Source: Candidatus Omnitrophota bacterium
Lineage (GTDB): Bacteria; Omnitrophota; Koll11; Gygaellales; Profunditerraquicolaceae
Assembly (NCBI GenBank): GCA_028712045.1
Contig: JAQTRA010000050.1
Span: 1-7,063, forward strand
Direction: 5' to 3'
DNA length: 7,063 nt
Under the pieces are notes generated by a model, which was not told the origin of the DNA, did not search any database, and worked only from the letters and a program-made list of their open reading frames with translations. A program made the position numbers and the translations under genes. Of this stretch, positions 1 through 4,893 are shown one piece after another (positions within the stretch are counted from its first letter, which is position 1; each line of letters starts with the position of its first letter).

Positions 1-116
1 TTCCGATCTCGGATTTTGTCGGTAAAAATATCCCTACTTCCAAAAGAGAATCCGTAGAAGTATATTTGCAGGAATCGGATAATTTTGATGAAGTCTTAAT
101 CGCGGAGAAGGAATAA
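1..116 (+). CDS. pyrR: PyrR bifunctional regulator / uracil phosphoribosyltransferase, C-terminal end (5' truncated by window)
   Basis: The open frame entering the window reads [20 protein letters not shown] from base 3 and ends at TAA 114-116. This matches the C-terminal strand of PyrR, where the family has a [12 protein letters not shown] pattern before a short acidic tail. Only 37 complete codons are visible, so the PRPP-binding loop and RNA-binding surface lie outside the window. Known PyrR proteins bind UMP/UTP and pyr mRNA and act by attenuation or translational repression; many also have weak uracil phosphoribosyltransferase activity. The stop codon shares one base with the pyrB start (TAATG), so the two genes are probably translationally coupled and PyrR probably controls the operon it leads. 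The identification rests on a short but characteristic segment. Confidence 0.88.
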   Translation, partial: PISDFVGKNIPTSKRESVEVYLQESDNFDEVLIAEKE

Positions 117-1048
117 TGCCCTGGACAAAAAAAGATCTTTTAGGCCTGGAGTATTTAACGCCCGAAGAGATCGAGCTGATTTTAGATACCGCGGAATCTT
201 TTAAAGAGATTTCTACGCGCGAGATTAAAAAAGTCCCGGCTTTGCGCGGCAAAACCGCGGTCAATCTATTCTACGAACCATCCACGCGCACCCGGGTATC
301 TTTTGAAGTAGCCGCTAAAAGGCTTTCTGCCGATGTAATTAATATTGCCACTGAAACTTCCAGTGTGCGTAAAGGAGAGACCCTGATTGATACCGGTAAG
401 AATATTCAGGCGCTTAAAGCCAATATAATTATTATGCGTCATAACTATTCCGGGGCGGCAAATATGCTGGCCCGCGCTTTAGATATCAGCGTAGTTAATG
501 CCGGTGACGGTTGGCATGAGCATCCGACGCAGGCGCTTCTGGACATGTTTACTTTAAAAGAAAAGCTCGGCAAGATCAAAGGTTTAAATGTTGCCATTGT
601 CGGCGATATCGCGCATTCCCGGGTCGCGCGTTCAAATATCTGGGGTTTAACTAAATTAGGCGCGCTGGTTACAGTTTGCGCACCGGCAATTTTGCTTCCG
701 GTGGGAATAGAAAAAACCGGAGTCAAGATTTCCAGTAATATTGATGAAGCCCTGGCCAACGCTGATGCGGTAAATGTCTTAAGGATGCAATTCGAACGGG
801 ATGAAGGCGCGGCATTTCCGGAACAGTTGGATTATTATAAAAAATTTGGGATTACCGAAGAAAGATTAGCTAAGGCCAAGAAAAATATAATCGTGATGCA
901 TCCCGGCCCGATTAATCGCGGGGTGGAGATGTCTAGCGAAGTGGCTGACGGGGCAAATTCAGTAATTTTAGAGCAGGTAACTAACGGCATTGCCGTGCGA
1001 ATGGCAGTTTTATTCTTAGTGGCGCAAGCCGGGGAAGTAAAAAAATGA
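116..1048 (+). CDS. pyrB: Aspartate carbamoyltransferase catalytic subunit
   Basis: The product is 310 aa, the normal length for an ATCase catalytic chain, and transfers the carbamoyl group from carbamoyl phosphate to L-aspartate in the second step of UMP synthesis. The N-terminal half has the carbamoyl-phosphate site: FYEPSTRTRVSFE (STRTR at 56-60), the SSVRKGE loop with Lys86, Arg108-His109, and HPTQ at 136-139. The C-terminal half has VGDIAHSRVARSN (162-174), the aspartate-binding VLRMQ (Arg223, Gln225) and the HPGPINRG loop (262-269). All expected catalytic residues are present. The ATG overlaps the pyrR stop by one base and is preceded by GGAG at 104-107, 8 bases upstream. The 3' end overlaps pyrC by 4 bases. 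No pyrI-like regulatory chain gene is visible here. In Aquifex, ATCase of this type forms a non-covalent complex with class I dihydroorotase; whether that happens here is inference. Confidence 0.97.
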   Translation: MPWTKKDLLGLEYLTPEEIELILDTAESFKEISTREIKKVPALRGKTAVNLFYEPSTRTRVSFEVAAKRLSADVINIATETSSVRKGETLIDTGKNIQALKANIIIMRHNYSGAANMLARALDISVVNAGDGWHEHPTQALLDMFTLKEKLGKIKGLNVAIVGDIAHSRVARSNIWGLTKLGALVTVCAPAILLPVGIEKTGVKISSNIDEALANADAVNVLRMQFERDEGAAFPEQLDYYKKFGITEERLAKAKKNIIVMHPGPINRGVEMSSEVADGANSVILEQVTNGIAVRMAVLFLVAQAGEVKK

Positions 1049-2319
1049 GCATTTTAATTAAAGGCGGCAGAATAATTGATCCGGCAAACAAAATTGACGC
1101 AGTTTTGGATGTTTTAATTGAAGGTAATTTAATAGCTAAAGTAGCTAAAAATATCAAAGCGCCGGCGGATTTAATCATTGATGCTACGGATAAAATTGTT
1201 GCTCCGGGAATTATTGATCTGCATGTGCATCTGCGCCAGCCCGGCCGAGAAGATAAGGAAACAGTAGCCAGCGCCACAGCAGCTGCGGCAAAAGGCGGAG
1301 TAACAACTGTTTTAGCCATGCCGAATACTCACCCGGCAATGGACTGCCCGCAGAACATTGAGTTATTAAAGAAAATAATTCAAAAAGACGCAAAAATTAA
1401 TGTACTTACCTGCGGGACAATTACCCTGGGCCGCTTAGGCCAGGAATTAAGCGATATTTTAGCTTTAAAAAAATCCGGCGTAGCCGCTATTTCTGACGAT
1501 GGGTCTTCGGTAGATAATGATGCCTTAATGGGCGAGGCATTAAAAAAAGCAAAACAGGCCGGCCTGCTAACTATCTGCCACAGCGAAGATAAAAAACTTT
1601 CCGGAAAAGGAGTAATTAATTTAGGGTTTAATTCTACGCGCCTGGGTTTACGCGGCATATCTAATGAATCAGAATACAAAAGAGTGCAGCGGGATATTGA
1701 ATTAGCCGAAAAAACCGGCGCCGGCGTGCATATTGCTCACGTAAGCTGTAAAGAATCGCTAGAGATAATTGCTCAAGCTAAGAAAAAAGGCATTCAAGTC
1801 ACCTGTGAAACCGCTCCGCATTATTTTGCTTTGTCCGAAGAGGATATCGTTGACTATGACACCAATATGAAAATCAATCCGCCCTTAAGAGCCAAAGCAG
1901 ATGTAGCCGCAATCAAAGCCGGGCTTAAAGATAAGACTATAGATGCCATTGCTTCGGATCATGCCCCGCACACGGAAAATGAAAAAGATATTGAATTTGA
2001 CCGCGCGGAATTCGGAAAAATTGGCCTGGAATCCGGATTAGCCGTAAGCATTATGGAACTAATTGATAAAAAAATATTAAGCTGGCTGGAATTGTTTGAA
2101 AAAATAGCGGTAAACCCGGCCAGGATCTTAGGTATTGATAAAGGTACGCTGAGTGTTGGTGCCGATGCGGATATAATTGTTATTGATGCCGGCCGGGAAT
2201 TTATCCTGGAGAAAAAAAGCATTGTTTCCAAATCCAAGAACTCCCCGTTTATCGGGAAAAAAGTAAAAGGGTCAGTCGAGTATACGATTTATAACGGTAA
2301 AGTAGTTTATCAAAGATAA
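1045..2319 (+). CDS. pyrC: Dihydroorotase, class I (PyrC type)
   Basis: The product is 424 aa and cyclises carbamoyl aspartate to dihydroorotate in the third step of UMP synthesis. It is an amidohydrolase-superfamily TIM barrel with a short beta-sandwich made from both ends. Visible motifs are DLHVHLRQPG (metal ligands His60 and His62; Arg64 for substrate), MPNTHPAMD (92-100), ISDDGSSV with the bridging Asp151/Asp152 that marks class I enzymes, His179 in CHSED, His232 in HIAHVS, APHYF (257-261), KINPPLR (276-282) and the catalytic Asp305 in SDHAPHT. The end has the usual GADADIIVID segment. The complete ligand set argues for an active enzyme and against an inactive pyrC paralogue of the kind found beside pyrB in some proteobacteria. 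GGGGAAG at 1031-1037 lies 7 bases before the ATG, within the end of pyrB; the ATGA overlap suggests coupled translation. Confidence 0.96.
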   Translation: MSILIKGGRIIDPANKIDAVLDVLIEGNLIAKVAKNIKAPADLIIDATDKIVAPGIIDLHVHLRQPGREDKETVASATAAAAKGGVTTVLAMPNTHPAMDCPQNIELLKKIIQKDAKINVLTCGTITLGRLGQELSDILALKKSGVAAISDDGSSVDNDALMGEALKKAKQAGLLTICHSEDKKLSGKGVINLGFNSTRLGLRGISNESEYKRVQRDIELAEKTGAGVHIAHVSCKESLEIIAQAKKKGIQVTCETAPHYFALSEEDIVDYDTNMKINPPLRAKADVAAIKAGLKDKTIDAIASDHAPHTENEKDIEFDRAEFGKIGLESGLAVSIMELIDKKILSWLELFEKIAVNPARILGIDKGTLSVGADADIIVIDAGREFILEKKSIVSKSKNSPFIGKKVKGSVEYTIYNGKVVYQR

Positions 2320-2321
2320 CT

Positions 2322-3557
2322 ATGGAATTTATCGCCGATTTACATATTCACTCTAAATATTCCCGCGCCACCAGCCGGGATATGGATGTTAAAAATTTAG
2401 CTCTTTGGGCTAAATTAAAAGGGATCACACTGATGGGTACCGGCGATTTCACGCATCATCTGTGGTTAGAAGAATTAAAGCATACTTTAGAAGATTGCGG
2501 CAATGGCTTATTTATTCACGGCGGTGTTTATTTTATGCTGACTGCCGAGGTGAGCAGTATTTACTCTAAAAATGGCCGGACTTACCGGATCCACAATTTA
2601 ATTTTCAGCCCTTCATTTAAAAGCGTAGATAAAATAAATGAAAAGTTAAGCCGGATAGGGAATCTGGCCAGTGACGGCCGGCCGATCTTAGGCCTAGATG
2701 CCGTGGAATTAGCGCGGATCGTATTTGATATTGATGAAAACTGCATGATCGTCCCCGGGCATATCTGGACACCCTGGTTTTCGGTGTTTGGCTCGATGTC
2801 CGGATTTGATAAGATTGAAGATTGCTTTGAAGAGCAAACCGCAAAAATTTTCGCTTTGGAAACCGGGCTAAGCAGCGATCCGGCGATGAATTGGCGCTTG
2901 AGCGCTTTAGACAGGTTTACCTTAATTTCCAACAGTGATTCGCATTCGCCGCAGAGAATCGGCCGCGAAGCCAATGTTTTTAATTGCGATTTAGATTATC
3001 AAACTATCCGCGAAGTTTTAAAAACAAAAGATAAAACAAGATTTTTGTATACCTTAGAATTTTTTCCCGAAGAAGGTAAATATCATTATGATGGGCATCG
3101 GCTTTGCGGGGTGCGTTGGGCGCCCGGCCAAACCAAGCAGAATAATGGTAAGTGCTCCAAGTGCGGTAAGCCGGTAACTATCGGCGTAGTCAACAGAGTA
3201 GAAAAACTTGCTGACCGGCCAGAAGGGTTTAAGCCGGAAAACGCAATTCCTTTTAAGAATCTGATTTCCTTTGATGAGATAATTGCTGAAATTAAAGGTG
3301 TAGGCAAGGCTTCGTTAAGTGTAGCCAGGGAATACCGCGGTTATCTGGCAAAATTCGGGACAGAGTTTGATATATTGCTCAGAGCTTCGAAAGAAGAGCT
3401 GCTCAAGGGTTTACCCGCTAAGATTGCGGAAGGAGTTTTGCGCGTGCGCCAGGGAAAAGTTAATATTCAACCAGGCTACGATGGCGAGTACGGCACAATC
3501 TCTATATCTGAAAACGGCAAACCAGAGCAAAGCGAGCAACAGTTAAGTTTATTTTAG
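2322..3557 (+). CDS. Endonuclease Q-like PHP-domain DNA repair nuclease
   Basis: The product is 411 aa. It begins with a PHP phosphoesterase domain: ADLHIHSKYSRA (Asp6, His8, His10), GTGDFTH (39-45), Glu76, His91, GHIWTPW (146-152), ETGLSSDP (180-187) and NSDSHS (204-209). These supply the metal ligands typical of PHP enzymes. A zinc-binding segment follows (Cys262, Cys278, Cys281 with CSKCGK), then GVVNRVEKLADRPEG, a helix-hairpin-helix-like IKGVGKAS (324-331) and a C-terminal segment with QPGYDGEYG. This layout is that of archaeal and occasional bacterial endonuclease Q, which nicks DNA 5' of uracil, hypoxanthine, xanthine and abasic sites. Automatic annotation may call such proteins UvrD-like because of the C-terminal segment, but no helicase motif is present. 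The ATG lies 2 bases after the pyrC stop without a strong ribosome site, so expression is probably coupled to pyrC. The family call is confident; the activity is inferred. Confidence 0.85.
   Translation: MEFIADLHIHSKYSRATSRDMDVKNLALWAKLKGITLMGTGDFTHHLWLEELKHTLEDCGNGLFIHGGVYFMLTAEVSSIYSKNGRTYRIHNLIFSPSFKSVDKINEKLSRIGNLASDGRPILGLDAVELARIVFDIDENCMIVPGHIWTPWFSVFGSMSGFDKIEDCFEEQTAKIFALETGLSSDPAMNWRLSALDRFTLISNSDSHSPQRIGREANVFNCDLDYQTIREVLKTKDKTRFLYTLEFFPEEGKYHYDGHRLCGVRWAPGQTKQNNGKCSKCGKPVTIGVVNRVEKLADRPEGFKPENAIPFKNLISFDEIIAEIKGVGKASLSVAREYRGYLAKFGTEFDILLRASKEELLKGLPAKIAEGVLRVRQGKVNIQPGYDGEYGTISISENGKPEQSEQQLSLF
3540..3554 (+). other. C-terminal QLSLF sliding-clamp binding motif
   Basis: The last five residues of the endonuclease Q-like protein are Q-L-S-L-F, directly before the TAG stop. 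This fits the QL[S/D]LF consensus by which bacterial polymerases and repair proteins bind the DnaN beta clamp. The preceding residues are rich in Glu, Gln, Ser and Pro, consistent with a flexible tail. Archaeal endonuclease Q is known to interact with the clamp PCNA, so this looks like the bacterial equivalent. The match is read from the sequence; binding is inferred. Confidence 0.7.
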
Positions 3558-3561
3558 ATAC

Positions 3562-3633
3562 GCCCCTGTAGCGCAATGGATAGCGCATTAGCCTCCGAAG
3601 CTAGTGGTACAGGTTCGACTCCTGTCAGGGGCA
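3562..3633 (+). tRNA. tRNA-Arg(CCG)
   Basis: A complete cloverleaf can be folded. The acceptor stem is GCCCCTG (3562-3568) with CAGGGGC (3626-3632), all seven pairs Watson-Crick, and discriminator A3633. The D stem is GCGC/GCGC (3571-3574, 3583-3586). The anticodon stem is TTAGC/GCTAG with one G-U pair, and its loop CTCCGAA places anticodon CCG at 3595-3597, reading the arginine codon CGG. The variable loop has 4 bases, and the T stem ACAGG/CCTGT encloses TTCGACT. CCA is not encoded (AAT follows A33 of the 3' end), so it must be added enzymatically. The gene starts 4 bases after the upstream stop codon, so it is probably transcribed with the pyr operon and cut out by RNases P and Z/E. Confidence 0.96.
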
Positions 3634-3649
3634 AATAATATAAAAAAGC

Positions 3650-3748
3650 TAAAGTGGGTTAAAAATACCTAAATTTAGCGGTTATTGCAGTTAAAGTGGC
3701 TTTAGCGTTATGTTTTTAAGGTAAAAGTGGAGTATTGGTACCACTAAA
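3650..3748 (+). repeat. AAAGTGG repeats, three direct and one inverted
   Basis: Direct copies are TAAAGTGG (3650-3657), TAAAGTGG (3692-3699) and TAAAAGTGG (3722-3730). An inverted near-copy, CCACTAAA, lies at 3741-3748. The first two copies start 42 bases apart and are each followed by a TTTAGCG-type stretch (3674-3680 and 3701-3707), so they may be a decayed duplication. The repeats are short, and their role is unknown. Confidence 0.45.
3690..3717 (+). terminator. Weak intrinsic terminator or attenuator candidate
   Basis: GTTAAAG (3690-3696) can pair with CTTTAGC (3700-3706) around a TGG triloop, giving seven pairs including one G-U. A run of five T lies at 3713-3717, six bases after the stem. 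The stem is AT-rich and the T run is displaced, so termination would be weak at best. It could separate the tRNA transcript from carAB or take part in attenuation. Confidence 0.2.
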
Positions 3749-3765
3749 GCAAATTGAAAAGCTTA

Positions 3766-3771
3766 AAGGAG
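3766..3771 (+). promoter_or_regulatory. Ribosome binding site that fixes the carA start
   Basis: AAGGAG lies 9 bases before the ATG at 3781. An in-frame TTG at 3754 would place the start upstream of this site and add nine residues not seen in CarA proteins, so the ATG is preferred. The product then begins MKAILVLEDG, as CarA normally does. Confidence 0.85.
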
Positions 3772-3780
3772 AGGTCAATA

Positions 3781-4851
3781 ATGAAAGCTATTTTAGTCTT
3801 AGAAGATGGAAAAAGTTTTCAGGGGGAAAGCGCCCAAGCCGGGGAACGCTTCGGAGAATTAATTCTTAACACCGCAGTAGTTGGCTATCAGGAGATGCTT
3901 ACTGACCCGGCTAATGCTGGTAAAATTCTCGTATGTACTTATCCTTTGATTGGAAATTATGGGGTAGCGCCTAAGTTTAATGAATCCGATAAAATTTGGG
4001 TCAGTGGTTTAATCACTAAAGAAATAAGCCGGATCTACTCTAATTGGCAAGCTAAAGATAGCCTAGATAATTTTCTTGAAATTCAGAATAGTTTAGCAAT
4101 TTACAATCTGGATACCCGGACCCTGGCGGTGCACTTGCGGGAAAAAGGGCCTTTATGCGCCATGATTTCAACTAATGAACTTGATCCCAAAAAACTTCTG
4201 GAAAAATTAAATAAAATTAAAAAACAACCCGCGCAAACTCTTCTAGCGGAGGTATCGGTTAAAAAACAAAAGGTTTTAGGCCGGGGCAAAAAAATAGTTG
4301 TTTTAGATTTAGGGGTAACGGCTAGTTTACTTAAACAACTAGAATTATTGGGTTATTCAGTAAATATACTGCCTTACAATACTACGGCCAAACAGATTTT
4401 AGCCCTCAAACCCAAAGGTTTGGTTATTTCTAATGGCCCGGAAAATGATCTGGGGTTAAAAGAGGTAGCGGAAAATTTAAAACCGCTCATCGGTAAATTG
4501 CCTATATTAGGAGTAGTTACGGGCTGGCAGGTTCTCGCCACGGCTTTAGGCGTAAAATTAACCCGCTTGAAATTGGGGCATCGCGGTGTAAATTATCCTC
4601 TGGCCAGGCCAGGGACGTTTAAGGGTGAGATCACCGCCCAGAATCACGGGTATGTTACTGAGTTTGATGCTTTACGTAAAATTAAAGAAATCAAAGTTAC
4701 CGCTTATAATTTAAATGACCATACGGTTGAAGAGGTGGAAAGTAAAAAATTAAAATTTATCGGGGTCCAGTATAATCCGGTTACTGCGGGTTTTAGCCAA
4801 GTTAATCCAATATTAAATAAATTTAATAAACTTTTGAGCACCCGGCGCTAA
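3781..4851 (+). CDS. carA: Carbamoyl phosphate synthase small subunit with lost glutaminase catalytic residues (pseudo-glutaminase)
   Basis: The product is 356 aa; E. coli CarA has 382. The N-terminal domain is well kept: LVLEDG, GYQEMLTDP (35-43), TYPLIGNYG, DTRTLAVHLREKG. The C-terminal class I amidotransferase fold is recognisable from SNGP (217-220), LGHRGVNYP and TAQNHGY. By reading against E. coli CarA, the nucleophile Cys269 is Val246 in PILGVVTGWQ, His353 is Asn332 and Glu355 is Val334 in VQYNPVTAG. Glutamine-site residues Ser47, Gly243 and Leu270 become Ala44, Glu221 and Thr247, while Gln273 is kept as Gln250. The frame is intact through both motifs, so a frameshift does not explain this. 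A normal CarA hydrolyses glutamine and passes ammonia to CarB; this one should not. It probably keeps a structural role beside CarB, encoded 42 bases downstream. Identity as a CarA homologue is firm; the loss of activity is inferred from residues. Confidence 0.93.
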   Translation: MKAILVLEDGKSFQGESAQAGERFGELILNTAVVGYQEMLTDPANAGKILVCTYPLIGNYGVAPKFNESDKIWVSGLITKEISRIYSNWQAKDSLDNFLEIQNSLAIYNLDTRTLAVHLREKGPLCAMISTNELDPKKLLEKLNKIKKQPAQTLLAEVSVKKQKVLGRGKKIVVLDLGVTASLLKQLELLGYSVNILPYNTTAKQILALKPKGLVISNGPENDLGLKEVAENLKPLIGKLPILGVVTGWQVLATALGVKLTRLKLGHRGVNYPLARPGTFKGEITAQNHGYVTEFDALRKIKEIKVTAYNLNDHTVEEVESKKLKFIGVQYNPVTAGFSQVNPILNKFNKLLSTRR

Positions 4852-4868
4852 TCGGTCTTGCGCCGGTG
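4839..4868 (+). other. GC-rich hairpin across the carA stop codon
   Basis: CACCCGGCGC (4839-4848) pairs with GCGCCGGTG (4860-4868) in nine Watson-Crick pairs with one bulged C. The 11-base loop contains the carA stop TAA (4849-4851). No proper T run follows, so it is a poor terminator. It ends 13 bases before the carB ribosome site AAGGAG (4882-4887) and may influence mRNA stability or the relative output of carA and carB. Confidence 0.6.
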
Positions 4869-4893
4869 TGTGTTTGTACCCAAGGAGCTAAAA

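Larger units (their letters stand above)
3634..3780 (+). promoter_or_regulatory. AT-rich carA leader with alternative pairings
   Basis: No gene is visible in this 147-base spacer, the only long gap in the window. It holds three AAAGTGG-type repeats and complementary segments that could pair in mutually exclusive ways: GCTAAAG (3648-3654) with CTTTAGC (3700-3706), GTTAAAG (3690-3696) with CTTTAGC (3700-3706), or GCTTTAG (3699-3705) with CTAAAGC (3744-3750). A weak promoter-like pair, TTGCAG (3685-3690) and TATGTT (3709-3714) with 18 bases between, is also possible. The spacer may be a leader controlling carAB or simply a processing gap after the tRNA. No known riboswitch or PyrR binding loop was recognised. 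Confidence 0.35.

Noticed and set aside
445..759. Minus-strand open frames across the window, such as this one opposite pyrB
   Set aside because: They lie antisense to well-supported genes and show no recognisable domain, so they are shadows of the real genes.
2322..3557. UvrD/Rep-type helicase label for the repair gene
   Set aside because: There is no Walker A or other helicase motif; the N-terminal two thirds is a PHP nuclease and only the C-terminal segment resembles helicase-associated sequence.
3669..3678. CTAAATTTAG perfect palindrome as an operator
   Set aside because: It is short and AT-only except at its ends, in an AT-rich spacer, and no second copy was seen.
3754..3780. Upstream TTG start for carA, adding nine residues
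   Set aside because: It includes the clear ribosome site AAGGAG (3766-3771) in the coding region and adds residues not seen in CarA; the ATG at 3781 is well placed.
3764..3780. GAGAGGTC near the carA ribosome site as a PyrR binding loop
   Set aside because: It resembles the loop part of the PyrR site, but the matching 5' stem strand (such as GACC just upstream) is absent, so the hairpin cannot form.
4501..4800. Frameshift or assembly error as the cause of the missing CarA triad
   Set aside because: The frame is continuous, and the residues around both motifs still align with CarA (LGHRGVNYP, TAQNHGY, Q-x-x-P); compensating shifts at separate motifs are unlikely.
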